Shown: one piece after another, positions 9,201-18,638 of the stretch | How positions within the stretch are numbered: position 1 is the first letter of the stretch | Layout: each line of letters starts with the position of its first letter | Assembly: GCA_964006375.1 (NCBI GenBank) | Contig: OZ023267.1 | Coordinates: 38,969,753-39,033,752 of the forward strand | Direction of reading: 5' to 3' | Origin: Tillus elongatus | Lineage: Eukaryota > Arthropoda > Insecta > Coleoptera > Cleridae | DNA: 64,000 nt | Made by a program: the position numbers and the translations under genes | Notes under the pieces: model-generated | What the model was told of the DNA's origin: nothing | Database searches by the model: none | The model's input: the letters and a program-made list of their open reading frames with translations, nothing else

Positions 9201-9837
9201 CAGGCTGAGAGGTGCCAATCTGCAACTCAATCCCAAGAAATGCGTCCTCTTCCAGAAGAAAGTGAGTTTCCTCGGACATGTCGTTTCTGAGAAAGGGATA
9301 GAAACTGATCCAGAGAAAATAAAGGCAGTAAGAGACTGGCCTGTGCCGAAGAACAAACATGAGGTCAGAAGTTTTCTGGGACTTTGCAGCTACTACCGAC
9401 GCTTTGTGAAGTACTTCAGCAGCATTGCGAAACCTCTGCATAGCCTGACTGAAAATAAGGTTGAGTTCATCTGGTCACCAGATTGCCAAGAGTCTTTTAG
9501 AGAACTCAAACATCGTCTTCTCACTGCTCCTATACTGGCTTATCCTCGGGACGAAGGACTGTTCATACTGGACACCGATGCTTCCCAGTATGGCATTGGG
9601 GCAGTACTCTCACAGCTCCAAGCCGGAGAAGAAGTTGTGATAGGCTACTTCAGCAAAACGTTCGGAAAAGCAGAAAGAAATTACTGTGTAACCCGGAAAG
9701 AACTGCTGGCAGTTGTAAGATCCATCGAACATTTCCACAGCTTCCTGTACGGAAGAACATTCCGCGTGAGGTCAGATCACTCTGCTCTGCAATGGCTTCT
9801 GAACTTTAGAAATCCCGAAGGACAGATAGCACGATGA
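6286..9837 (+). CDS. gag-pol: Gypsy gag-pol polyprotein, part 1 (gag, protease, RT, RNase H)
   Basis: This 1183-codon frame starts at the first ATG after the primer site. Residues about 20-130 are a highly charged E/R/K/Q-rich segment of imperfect 15-16 residue repeats, likely coiled coil. A capsid-like region follows. A CCHC zinc knuckle (C-x2-C-x4-H-x4-C, residues 449-462) binds RNA. The aspartic protease motif DTGA begins at D532. Reverse transcriptase has YLDD at 949-952, and RNase H shows DTDAS from D1096. Gag and pol share one frame without a frameshift site. The frame ends at TGA 9835-9837 inside the RNase H/connection region; downstream sequence in the same frame continues the polyprotein, so the stop is most simply a nonsense substitution. 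Confidence 0.95.
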   Translation: MVNTRSTDYDKMAEIKELMDLLKRQHEEDEQRRQEDERRRREEDEQRRQEDERRRQEEEQRRLEDKEELKKQREEDEKRRQEDKEDLKRQREEDEQRRQEDERRRREEEERRRQEEEQRRLEDKEDIRSMFHDMRVDVKEEIEQINEQIENVDRKVNNVTEDLNKRWEEVEGLKEQMKMIMKGTEMRHRELTEQVMGQTDRTQPRGVTGMSPVQNRPEEDMPIVQQRHGTLKPPTFDGETSWPMYRRQFEAAALSNGWSEQQAATALILSLRGKALEILQKIPESKQQNYLTVIQALDLRYGNKYMSQVYQTQLKSRVQKPNETLQEFSAEVEKLVRLAYPQAPEEFVNQITVQTFIDGVLDNEMQQSLRLGRFKTLTDCVIYGLEFEAAKNASQPRRNRLREVKEIEDHADTTEELRREIKLMKEAISKLTATVGARRTKADWSDIECYKCGRKGHISRQCLQTQQVARRRQEYTNRERHQGKRPDASVGGRHVACETQGLKVRVSTIRRYRESLVIPGSIDGRQCSFTIDTGATRSVVRPDMLPNRSALTTNKQPVLETAKGDRIPVHGEATVFIRLGSTELQVRAVVAEIVDEFILGLDLMEDFDVLSVDFQNKILKIGNEELYLSPTAGEANPRVRLIVDEDTRIPGNSEKIVRARLEKKLDGMSALIAEPLKDRHDGALVARCLVDPKRTIPIRVANVQTNRVTLKKGEVIATCEPIDRVTLSRKVTPTALDRRLPVEMVERFKNSWGQLNDMEMEMALKFVLEEADIFAQDKITGRTSLVQHRINTGDARPIRQPPRRLPFAKQSEIKAMVNEMLEDGVIEESNSPWSSPVVLVTKKDGTMRFCVDYRKLNDVTKKDSYPLPRIDDTLNTLAGSKWFSTLDLKSGYWQVELHKDDKEKTAFSTGNGLYQFKVMPFGLCNAPATFERLMELVLRGLTWETCLVYLDDVMVIGRTFDEHLSNLKQVFSRLRGANLQLNPKKCVLFQKKVSFLGHVVSEKGIETDPEKIKAVRDWPVPKNKHEVRSFLGLCSYYRRFVKYFSSIAKPLHSLTENKVEFIWSPDCQESFRELKHRLLTAPILAYPRDEGLFILDTDASQYGIGAVLSQLQAGEEVVIGYFSKTFGKAERNYCVTRKELLAVVRSIEHFHSFLYGRTFRVRSDHSALQWLLNFRNPEGQIAR

Positions 9838-9930
9838 ATAGAGAAACTGCAGAGCTACGACTTCCGGATTGAACATCGAAGAGGAAGAAGTCACGCCAAT
9901 GCAGACAGCCTGTCAAGAAGACCATGTTCA

Positions 9931-11391
9931 GTGCATGAATGTAAATTTTGCGAGCGACAAGAGAACAAAGAGATCGACAAAGTAACTCATCAGATCAAAC
10001 AACTGGTGGCAGGACAGGAGAATAACACCGATCTAGACGTAAATCTTGAATACATCAGAGACGCACAGAAGACAGATCCAGACTTGAAAAATATTAGAGA
10101 ATGGCTACAAAAGGGGAAAAGACCTGAGTGGCACGATGTGTCCCGGTTTGGGGCGGAGGTTAAAGGCTACTGGCTACAATGGGACTCATTGTGTCTAAAG
10201 AATGACATGATCACTCGAAAATGGGAAACTGCCGATGGTAGAGACTGTATATACCAGACCGTTGTGCCAAGTGAGTGCATAAGCAGTGTTCTTCAAGAGT
10301 TACACAATAGTAGAAGTGGAGGCCACTTTGGGGTCAACAGGACTCTTGCCAGAGTGAGAGACCGCTTCTATTGGATAAACTGCCGAAGAAGCGTGGAAGA
10401 ATGGTGCAAAAGGTGTGACCAATGTGCTTCAAAGAAAGGACCAAAGACCCGATCCAGAGGAAAAATGATGCAGTACATCTCAGGTACACCGTGGGAGAGA
10501 GTTGCCGTAGACATCGCAGGACCTTTTCCCATCACAGAGTCTGGGAACAGATACATAATGGTGGCGATGGACTACTTCTCGAAATGGCCTGAAGTTGCGC
10601 CGATCCCCAACCAAGAGGCAACGACCGTGGCAGAAGCCCTGATGGAAAATGTCATATCACGGCATGGCGTACCCTTGGAGATTCACACCGACCAGGGCCG
10701 GAATTTCGAATCAGAGGTCTGGAAGAGCCTAATGGACTTGCTAGGCATAAAGAAAACGAGAACAACGCCACTCCACCCTCAATCAGACGGCATGGTAGAA
10801 CGGCATAACAGGACCATCAATCAGTATCTTGCTATGTTTGTTGACGAGAATCAGAGAACCTGGGACAAGCTGATACCTCTGTTCCTCCTAGCTTACAGAA
10901 GCTCTCAGCATGAATCTACCGGCTACACTCCATCCATGATGTTGACCGGCAGAGAGATGCGGCTACCAATCGACATGACGAGACCACCACCGAACGAGGA
11001 CATAGCGGACCTAGCTACGTTACCTGAGTATGTCGCCGACCTAGAAGGAAAACTGCGCACTATACACAGATGTGTCAGAGATAGGCTCCTCTTAAGCAGT
11101 GACCGGATGAAGATGCGCTTGGATCGCAGAGCAACACCCCATACATTCAAGGAAGGTGATGCAGTGTGGCTGTACCAACCAACAAGGAGAAAGGGCCTCA
11201 GTCCCAAACTTCAGAAACCATGGGAAGGGCCATACTTGGTGACTAAGAAAATTAACGACCTAGTCTACAGAATCCAGCTGTCTCCAAGAACTAAACCCAA
11301 AGTTGTTCACATAGAGATGTTGAGTCCCTATCGGGGCAACGAACCCCCAAGTTGGCGGCCGGTAAATACTGTTCGGGACGAACAGTCTTAA
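9931..11391 (+). CDS. pol: Gypsy gag-pol polyprotein, part 2 (integrase)
   Basis: Same frame as the upstream gag-pol region; similarity resumes directly after the TGA at 9835-9837, and 9931 is merely the first ATG beyond it. This part holds the RNase H tail and the integrase. A zinc-binding HHCC module (H125, H132, then C-x2-C near residues 158-164 of this segment) precedes a catalytic D194, D254, E290 triad with 35 residues between the last two. A GPY-type motif (EGPYLV) lies near residue 430. No chromodomain or envelope follows. The stop TAA (11389-11391) touches the polypurine tract. Integrase inserts the cDNA; here it would be made only by readthrough or internal initiation, so this copy is probably not autonomous. 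Confidence 0.9.
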   Translation: MHECKFCERQENKEIDKVTHQIKQLVAGQENNTDLDVNLEYIRDAQKTDPDLKNIREWLQKGKRPEWHDVSRFGAEVKGYWLQWDSLCLKNDMITRKWETADGRDCIYQTVVPSECISSVLQELHNSRSGGHFGVNRTLARVRDRFYWINCRRSVEEWCKRCDQCASKKGPKTRSRGKMMQYISGTPWERVAVDIAGPFPITESGNRYIMVAMDYFSKWPEVAPIPNQEATTVAEALMENVISRHGVPLEIHTDQGRNFESEVWKSLMDLLGIKKTRTTPLHPQSDGMVERHNRTINQYLAMFVDENQRTWDKLIPLFLLAYRSSQHESTGYTPSMMLTGREMRLPIDMTRPPPNEDIADLATLPEYVADLEGKLRTIHRCVRDRLLLSSDRMKMRLDRRATPHTFKEGDAVWLYQPTRRKGLSPKLQKPWEGPYLVTKKINDLVYRIQLSPRTKPKVVHIEMLSPYRGNEPPSWRPVNTVRDEQS

Positions 11392-11403
11392 GGAGGGGGG
11401 CAG
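11391..11403 (+). other. Polypurine tract
   Basis: AGGAGGGGGG followed by CAG abuts the 3' LTR start at 11404. This is the expected plus-strand primer position. It overlaps the last base of the pol stop codon. Confidence 0.85.
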
Positions 11404-12146
11404 TGTTACAAAGCACTTCAATAGACGTAGGTGCGGTGTTGCCACATCTCCAGAATTTCCCCAACATCTGGGAATTTTTGCACAGTCTGGCAACACCGCC
11501 TCCCCACCCCCCTGGGGGTGTCTGGGGTGACCCCCCACAGGCGAAGTCTCAACCCTCTAGGACCAGAAATAACGAAGTTACCAACTTGTACCCCGTCGGA
11601 ACGGATAACTGAGGTCTGCACATTCCGAACACCCTGTATATACACCCTGTGTACGCAGAGAAACCCTTACACCCTGTATACGCAGAGAGATCTTATAGTT
11701 CGAGAAACACCTCTTGTGTAACATAGGAGTGGTGACCACATTTGGATCATCCTGTATATACATCCCCCTGTATACACACGGGACCGATCTGTATTCACAG
11801 AACCTTCTAGTAAAAGAAGGTTCTGGAACGTTCTGGAATGGAACGCTCTAGAAAGGAGGGGAAGGTACGGCGAGTATATAAAAGCGAAAGCAAGCCAGCC
11901 CGAGTTAGTTCAGTTCAGTAAAAGAATGTGGTAGTGACTTGAAGAAGCAGTGTAAAGTGTTAAGAGAGTAGTGACTGTAGTACCAGATTAGTGACTTTTG
12001 TTGAGAGTAGTAATTGTAAGGCCAGTAAATGAAGTGTTTTGTGAGACATTCTAGAAATTTTATTGTATCCATATTTAGAGTGTAAATAAAGTTGTTTTGT
12101 TAAAATTAAAAGTCTCACTTATCCAGACCCCGGAGAAAACGCAACA
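11404..12146 (+). repeat. 3' LTR of the gypsy element
   Basis: 743 bp. It matches the 5' LTR except for four substitutions, one fewer C in the C-run near 11508, and loss of a 4-bp GAGA near 12040. It ends GCAACA and is followed by the ATAG target duplication. It retains the complete heat-shock array and TATA box and could drive sequence downstream of the element. Confidence 0.97.
11800..11853 (+). promoter_or_regulatory. Heat-shock element array in the 3' LTR
   Basis: Same arrangement as in the 5' LTR without a change: five alternating GAA/TTC units at 5-bp spacing from 11816 to 11838, two further partial units, and a TATA box (TATATAAAA) at 11875. Confidence 0.8.
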
Positions 12147-12150
12147 ATAG

Positions 12151-12540
12151 GGTGTTACATATATCAGGGATAGTGTGTTTTTCTAATAGAGAATATCGCT
12201 GACAACAAGAAAAGTATTATCTATATCACAAAGAAAATCTGCAGGCACAAATTCGCTTATTTCGAGAACGATAACAGAGTTAATTACTGTCAGTTGTAAA
12301 CACATATCTTAAAGTAGATTGAATACCTTGCGGCTGGTCTTTGCTAGGATGCTGGGAGGAAATGCACCAACTTCCATGCAGCCCGCTAAATTTCCACCAA
12401 TTGAAAATAGAATACTAGTCACATGATCTGTAAAGTCGTCAACGATACAGAGCATGCAGCGAGAAAAGCCAGCCGAGCTGTGAACGCTTAACACTTCTAT
12501 TGTGATTAAGTGAAGATCGGAACCTGTGATGAGCACTGAT
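12151..12540. other. Spacer between the gypsy and Penelope-like elements
   Basis: No recognisable gene. The 86-codon minus-strand frame at 12309-12569 has no domain I recognise and overlaps the start of the Penelope-like 3' end. Confidence 0.5.
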
Positions 12541-12585
12541 AAGTACACTTGGAGAACACAAATCACCACAACATATCTTTTTTAA

Positions 12586-12625
12586 GACCTGACGATGGTT
12601 TTACTAACAAAGTTGGCGTCATCAG
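12586..12625 (-). ncRNA. Hammerhead-ribozyme-like core
   Basis: On the minus strand: CTGATGA, then a stem-loop with GCCAAC and GTTAGT arms around a T-rich loop, then AAAAC in place of GAAAC, a short CATCG segment and GTC. The length is 40 nt. The G to A change in the GAAA box probably inactivates it, although the layout matches the other two copies. Confidence 0.5.
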
Positions 12626-12930
12626 AGGATGAAAATTTTTAAACTGCTTACTAATAAGCATCAACTTATATATTGAGTTTTAGGTAGAGACCGATACCGA
12701 GAGGGAGACTAAATCGCAGGCAAATTTTGTATTGTATTTTTATTGCCGGACGAGGTTTTTGAACTTCCTTTATAACTTTACCTGGCAAGTTTCGGAATAT
12801 TTTCTCTGTATCAGAGACAGATGCCAAACAAAGAAGTACAAGTCAGTGACAGCGCTCGGTTTAAAGAACTTTTGTTTTTTATCACCTTATAAATATAAAT
12901 ACTTTCGTACGCATCTATCTTCGCTGGCTA

Positions 12931-13317
12931 TTATAACATTGTTGATAAGTTTAAGATTTTTTTATCAATGTGGTGGTTATTATCCATAATATGTTGTGCC
13001 ACGCATGACTCGTCTACACTACCGTGTCTCAGATGTTCCAAATGTTCACGAAATCTAGTGTCAATGGTTCTCTTAGTCTGCCCAATGTATTTAAGATTAC
13101 AATAGTTACAACCTATCTCATAGACAGCCGATATTTCAGTGGATTTATCTTTATCTTTTGTATTACCTAACAAATTTCTTAAAAATGCTCTTGCGGGCCT
13201 TGTGATACGCAGTGCAAAAGGTAGAAAAACAATTTTTTTCTCTATTTTATGTTTCCTGAATGTCTTGCATTCCGCTAGAATTTTCTTTGTTTTGTGTCTA
13301 TTAATTAATTTTTCCAC
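12931..13317 (-). pseudogene. GIY-YIG endonuclease domain of a Penelope-like element
   Basis: The 128-codon frame contains YEIGCNYCNLKYIGQTKR followed by RFREHLEHLRHG, the GIY-YIG fold signature: the YEI/YIG pair, the catalytic Arg in TKRTIDTR, and the CCHH-like C-x2-C insertion typical of Penelope-like endonucleases. This domain nicks target DNA to prime reverse transcription. The frame begins in the RT-EN linker and stops after the SVDESCVAQHIMDNNHH segment, so the extreme C-terminus is lost. The reverse transcriptase lies immediately upstream on the same strand in shifted frames. Confidence 0.8.
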
Positions 13318-13499
13318 TAATCAATCCTAATATCCGTTATATTTAGCCACTTTTTTATGCACTCTAATTTTATACTATATCTAATTGTACTTAAGGGAAA
13401 TTTTATTAATATCTTTACTAAGAAATTTAAACCGGCCGTTTTTTGAGCAAACGTATGATGTGAATCATTTGGAATGTAACTTAGAGTGGTAGTTTCCTT

Positions 13500-14222
13500 T
13501 ATGTGAATATCGAATTCAAGAGAGTCATTATTTTTAATAACTAGTACAACTAGGAAAGTAAGTTTACTGTTAGCTTCTAATTCGTGGATATATTTTATTG
13601 AATTTAAATTGACGGTTCAGTCTTTTAATAAAATCATCTACTTTGCATATATTTCTGTAAAACACTGCAAAAATATCATCCACATAACGAGATATTCTCT
13701 GGGGAAATACTTATTTTCATTTTCTGAATCCGTCTCAAATCTACTCGAAAAAAGTTCCACAATGAATGGAGAGAGTGGGTCGCCCATTGCCGTGCCTTCA
13801 GATTGTTCAAAAAGCTCATTGTTAGATTGAAAAATATTTCGTTTTATACAAAGGCTTGTTAACGTTACTTTCTTCCTCTTCACTTATCTTGTTCAATTTC
13901 AACAACTGTTCTAAATACGTTCGCGTTTGTTTCGTGGGCACGCTACATCAATTTATAACCTCGCCTTCGACCAATTTAACATCTTTAACTTTATTAATTA
14001 ATTCAAGTGAATTTGAGATTGCATAACTTTTTTGCTTAACAGACCAGCTTTTAAACTCACTTGATAGCCACTTCGCTAGATTATACGTCGGAGAATAATA
14101 GGTCTCATAGATTTTCCCGGTTTATGAATTTTTGGTAGACAACATTTTTTGGGACTTTGGGATTGGCAACCTGCAACCGTCTTCCTAAGTCCTTTGTTAT
14201 AAGGTTGTGACAACTCTTTAAC
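13500..14222 (-). pseudogene. Reverse transcriptase of a Penelope-like element, decayed
   Basis: Reading right to left on the minus strand, translation in shifting frames gives a KIHKPGKSMRPI segment near 14120, a GTAMGDPLSPFI motif near 13790 and a YVDDIFAVF active-site motif near 13690-13670, all typical of Penelope-like reverse transcriptases. The 13638-13883 open frame covers the middle motif but leaves the frame before YVDD. At least three frameshifts and several stops show that the copy is dead. The N-terminal part is missing at the junction with the neighbouring inverted copy. Confidence 0.75.
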
Positions 14223-14228
14223 AACTCT

Positions 14229-14564
14229 TTGTTAGGTAATACGAAAGATAAAGAAAAAGCCACTGAAATGTTTGGCATCTATGACATCGGTTGTAAAGAT
14301 TGTAATCTTAAATACGTTGGGCAGCCTAAGAAAACCATTGAGACTAGATTTCGTGAGCATTTGGCACGGCTGAGATACGGTAGTGTAGACAAGTCATGCG
14401 TGGCACAACATATTTGGGATAATAACCACATTGATAAAGAAAATCTGAAACTTATCATAAATGTTAGACATCCAGCGAAGCTAGATGCGTACGAAAATAT
14501 TTATATATCTAAGGCAATAAAAAAACAGAAGTTCCTTAAAGCGAGCGCCGCCGCTGATTTATAG
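14229..14564 (+). pseudogene. GIY-YIG endonuclease domain, second Penelope-like copy
   Basis: The 111-codon frame reads IYDIGCKDCNLKYVGQPKK, then TRFREHLARLRYGSVDKSC and AQHIWDNNH, ending NIYISKAIKKQKFLKA. The GIY-YIG pair, C-x2-C insertion and catalytic Arg region are visible, and a complete C-terminus with the E-N-I-Y-I-S-K segment is present, unlike in the minus-strand copy. The reverse transcriptase is absent, so this is a truncated, non-autonomous relic. The first ATG is an accident of truncation, since the domain would be translated as part of a longer polyprotein. It is less disrupted than the partner copy. Confidence 0.8.
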
Positions 14565-14773
14565 TCCTTTGTTTGCCTCTGTCTCTGATACAGATAAAAT
14601 ATTCCGAAAATTTTCAGGTAAAGTTATAAAGGAAGTTCAATAACCTCGTTCGGAAATAAAAATACAATGCACAGAAAATTTGCCTGCGATTTAGTCTCCC
14701 TCTCGGTATTGGTCTCTACCTAAAATTCAGTATAGGTGATGTTTATTAGTAAGTAGTATATAATTTTCATCCT

Positions 14774-14813
14774 CTGATGACGCTAACCTTGTTAGTGAAA
14801 CGATCGCCAGGTC
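14774..14813 (+). ncRNA. Hammerhead-ribozyme-like core
   Basis: CTGATGA, a seven-pair stem (CGCTAAC/GTTAGTG with one G-U) closing a CTT loop, GAAAC, a short GATCGCCAG segment and GTC. All core elements match the consensus. The 40-nt length and order are the same as at 4940-4979 and 12586-12625, while the stem sequences differ and still pair. Stem III is minimal. Confidence 0.6.
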
Positions 14814-14865
14814 TTTAAAATGATATGTTGTGGTGATTTGGGTTTTTCAAGTATCCTTAACTTCT

Positions 14866-16387
14866 GTTGTGACTTCAAGCCAATGAACATGTTGCAGAAA
14901 TCTCTCCTTACCTTTGCTTTTAAGTAACTGGAGTAGCTACTGATATGTGAGTAAATGTCTGAACGATTGCAAAAGTTCTCTTCGCCGTTAAACCTGATGT
15001 AACTGAAGTAAATTAATTATGTCTATGCCAAGTGCACTGCCGATTGTTAGCGGATATACCTATCCCCTGTGAATACTAGGGTGAGTACATAAAGCTAGTT
15101 TTTATCTGCTGGCATTTCAAAAAGTATTGTTTTATTTAAATATGGTCTGGGTTCTGGATATAGATTCAGTTTGTGGAAATTATTTAAGTTTATGCACAAT
15201 ATTTCGGGCTCTGGATTTGTTTAGTATTCTGGGCGTTAGTTCCGAATTTCTAATTTTTGTATTGTATCTCAATTTTGGATATTTTTTTAAAATTTGGCTA
15301 TGATTAAACTCAAAGCCTGATTTTACCGTCTTAGTTACCTACCAAAGGTTGCATTCCATATACGAATTTAAATAAGGCCCCTTTATGGTAAAAGTGCCCA
15401 ATGTATTCACCTTAAAGACAGTTTAATCAGACTTAAATATTAGATGATGACAGATTTATTCCTTTATTGGTTTTAAAAAATGAAGAAATCTCTTTGGCTC
15501 TCACTGTACAACAATAGAAACAGTTTCGCTGTTATTGGAGCTTGTCAATGTTATTAGAGCTGTTGAGACAACATGATGGATCTAGCCTTACCGACCTGTA
15601 GTATTTTAGAAAGCTAATAAAACCTGAAGATGTCCAAGAAACAACTTGTCGAAACGTAGTGAATTGCGAAACTATTCATTTTTATCGTCCAAAAAAATCT
15701 CCAAACGCTACATTACATACAATTTAAAGTTGTTATTCAACTTGTCCTGAGATTTAATGACATTTCAAATCTTAAACTGCCCGTTTAATCATTAACAAGT
15801 CGCCATGGTAAGATTACCTAATAAATATGAAGATCAATCGATTAATAACAGTTAGTGTGGTGATTAAAACAATACCCCCAAAGATTTGAGACTTCTGATT
15901 TAATGCGTCGCCTGCTTTGTGGGAAGGTGTTAGTATTGTGGTGCCTGTCTAAATATACAAGATTGTGAAATATCTACAGGAGTTTCTGTTAATTGTGTTT
16001 TTGTCGAGGTGCCGAGTGACAAACGTAACAATACAAGACACGGACGTGTGCTCTCTAGAGCTGCTGTTTGTTAGGGGATATCCAAGTATTTTTAGAGAAC
16101 ATGTTTGTTTAGAACTCGTAAAACGTTCCCTTTGTCTAGTGCTAAGCTTTTATTGTCCGTTTATTTGTAAAGAAGTCAATGTGATTTGTTAAGATGAACA
16201 AGGAAATTAACTAAACGCACACAAAAGGACGCCGCCTCGGTTCTATTAATGTTGTGGGATATTTTTCTGAAAGTGACACAAATTTCTTAAAACAAAGAGC
16301 TTTACAGGTTTATGTTAAATCATGTCATGAGATTTTCACTGGCTTATTAAAGTAAATTTATAATAAAACTTAAAATGTATTTATTTT
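14866..16387. other. AT-rich DNA without a recognised gene
   Basis: The only structured feature I see is CTGAAGA...GAAACG at 15624-15654, which resembles a degenerate hammerhead or Penelope tail. The 75-codon frame at 15965-16192 has a hydrophobic, cysteine-rich composition but no recognisable family. Confidence 0.45.
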
Positions 16388-16500
16388 TAGTGAATTTTCA
16401 TTAAGAAAGTTCACTAATAGGGAGATATTGATGGTGAGACTTTCGGAAAATGTCTTCAAATGACTACAAATTAGGGCCTCAGGAACCGCTCAAGCCCTTT
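16388..16500. repeat. Solitary terminus of the hairpin-ended foldback family
   Basis: TTAGTGAATTTTCATTAAG followed by TTCACTAATAGGGAGAT forms a terminal hairpin. After it come TCTTCAAATGA and ATTAGGGCC, in the same order as at 52337-52440. The sequence then departs from the family, so this is an isolated end. Confidence 0.55.
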
Positions 16501-16870
16501 CAGAAAAACCCTATATGATCTTATCAAAAAGTTTACGGTTTTCAAAATATTAACAATTTTATGAAAAAAAATTGTCACATTTTACGGTATCTTGCCTATA
16601 AGCCCGAGGAAAAACATTATCGGAATGTTATTTTTGGGTCTGTTAATCCTCGATAATAGCGTTATCGAACCAATCTCAAATATTTTCTATTATTATTCAG
16701 AAAATCTGAAGAAAAAAAATAAAAATCGGACTTTTCTTCCCCATTTTTTTTATATTTGGAATAAACCTCCGTACCGAAAAAAATGTTAGTAAAATTTATG
16801 GGCTCATAATTTCAAAAACTTCCCTGTTTTATGGAGATTCTAAAATGGTATAAACAATTATCAATATTTC

Positions 16871-17262
16871 TTAACTGTCGACGATTGAAATTAAATTTGG
16901 AAGTGAAATCAGGTAGCTAATAAATAAAAATAAGCAGATTGTGACATTTACAAAAAATATTCTATTGATAACATATGCTCTATTTGACGGCCATTCTGTC
17001 TTATACAAAAACGATATAGTCTTAGGAACCATCCTCTTAGTCTTCTTAGACTGCTTCGTGAAATTTTTTGAGCAGCTGTTCTGATTCTTTGACGTCTGCC
17101 TGCCCGGGTATGTCTGATTCAAGTATTGCCTTACTGTTAAGGCAGAGTGGGCTGGGCATCCATCATTTTGAAGCCACATTGTTCTCCGAAGTTCTAATGG
17201 GGTGTCTTCCAGCAGTTGTAGCAAATTGTTTTGGAAAACGCCAAAAATCTTTGGCCATTTAA
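16871..17262 (-). pseudogene. mariner-superfamily transposase fragment
   Basis: The 117-codon minus-strand frame contains LRRTMWLQNDGCPAHSALTV, which holds the second catalytic Asp of the DDE/D transposases related to the element at 17703-20444 (compare LYQQDGCPAHNARIV there). The region with the third Asp is missing. Another frame near 16965-17080 gives a C-terminal RQNGRQIEHML, typical of the end of these proteins. It is a deleted, frameshifted relic with no termini recognised. Confidence 0.65.
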
Positions 17263-18638
17263 AGTAGGGCGCAGTTACACTGGTCCCAAAAGTGTTCCGT
17301 GAAAAATACCGGCCCAGAAATTTATTTTAAATTGGTGCTGTGACCGATCCTGTCTGAACTCATGTGGATCTTCAATTTTCAAACTATGAAAGTTACGGAG
17401 GATCATGTAACAAATCATTTGTACATAACTATTGCAAATGGGCTTTTCATTTTAAATTAAATGTGAAAACAAATGAGTATTATTTTATTTACAATGATTT
17501 TTGCGATGTTTAAAGCCATAATGGCAATATTAGGAGCAATCAAAGCAAAATTGTTACAACCATACCCAGCCTACCCTACTGAATTATTTATTAAATAACC
17601 ATTGTTGTGTTTTACTTCTGTGCTTCTTTACATATGTGCAATCAATCCCTTTAATACAGTCTCCTATGTTGAACTATTTTATAATTAATTACCTTGTCTA
17701 TACAGTGTGTCCCAAACTGGATGGGAATGTATTTGCTAGAGATAGGGAGACGGTTAATTTAGCAACGTTTTGTAGAATTTCATGCTCGTTCCAAATATGA
17801 CTTGTATTTTGCACTGCCTCTTTTCGTTTTCGAATTATTTTGAAAAAAACAAAATTTGTCGATTTCGTTTTTCTTCAATATCTAGGTAGGCGTTGATCTG
17901 ACATGTCTAAGACTTGCACATTATTAGGACACTTTTTTCAGAGTAATCTTTTTGTGCTATTCTCAACTTTGGATTGTCATTTGTTATTGAGCTACGATAT
18001 CAACGTTAGTTTTTATTATGGCAGCCATATTGGATTTTTTGCTCATGTGATAGCCTGTGAAAAGAGCTTTCCAATGATGTACAACATGCTTGAGAAATCT
18101 TGTAGTTCCACTGACAATTTTGAGAAAACCGTTTTGAGGATAGTAGGCTATGATATCCAATATCAGAAAACAAATGACAAAAAAAAAGTGTTCAAAAAGA
18201 AGTAGGACATGGAGTCTAACAATAGACTTCTAGTTTTAACATAATTTTCCGTAATGATTTACGATAAAAAAATTGGAACTTTGAGCACACCAATGAATCG
18301 GCGTATTATTACAGATGCTATTTTACATTACAACATTATCCTAAAAAATATAATTTAATTAAATAGGTAAACCTAGTAGATAACTAAATTTACTAACAGA
18401 ACTCAATAAATAGCAGATTAATGATTTACGAGGACGCCTTTGAAAATTGTTTGATTTTTAAACGTAAGTCAACTGAAAAACAACAGAAGAAAGGTTGCTA
18501 TGTATATAACACTATCGCGATAATTAAGAATACTGTCATTCTTAATTATCTCAACAATTTGAGGTGTATTTAACACGTTGCTTAAAATTTTGTACTAAAC
18601 AGTTCGTTTCCTGTTTATTTTAAATATTATTCAACAAT

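Larger units (their letters stand above)
5480..12146 (+). mobile_element. Ty3/gypsy LTR retrotransposon, nearly complete
   Basis: The 6667-bp element begins TGTTAC and ends GCAACA. It is flanked by an ATAG direct repeat (5476-5479 and 12147-12150) and bounded by LTRs of 748 and 743 bp that differ by four substitutions and two indels (1 and 4 bp). Internal order is primer binding site, gag, protease, reverse transcriptase, RNase H, integrase, polypurine tract. The pol order with integrase after RNase H is that of Metaviridae. There is no envelope frame. Near-identical LTRs indicate a very recent insertion, yet one in-frame TGA cuts pol. I could not assign a clade. Confidence 0.97.
12541..14222 (-). 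mobile_element. Penelope-like element, 5'-truncated, minus strand
   Basis: Reading leftward it holds a reverse transcriptase region (about 14222-13500), a GIY-YIG endonuclease (13317-12931), an untranslated tail and a hammerhead-like core (12625-12586), and ends near AAGTACACTTGGAGAACAC at 12541. RT plus C-terminal GIY-YIG defines Penelope-like elements. The coding region is broken by frameshifts and stops. It abuts a second copy in opposite orientation at about 14222-14226. Confidence 0.85.
14226..14865 (+). mobile_element. Second Penelope-like element, 3' half, plus strand
   Basis: This copy starts inside the linker just before the GIY-YIG domain and runs through the endonuclease, tail and hammerhead-like core to a CAAGTATCCTTA end near 14865. 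It is an inverted partner of the 12541-14222 copy. Their 3' ends point outward, with truncated ends touching. Confidence 0.8.
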
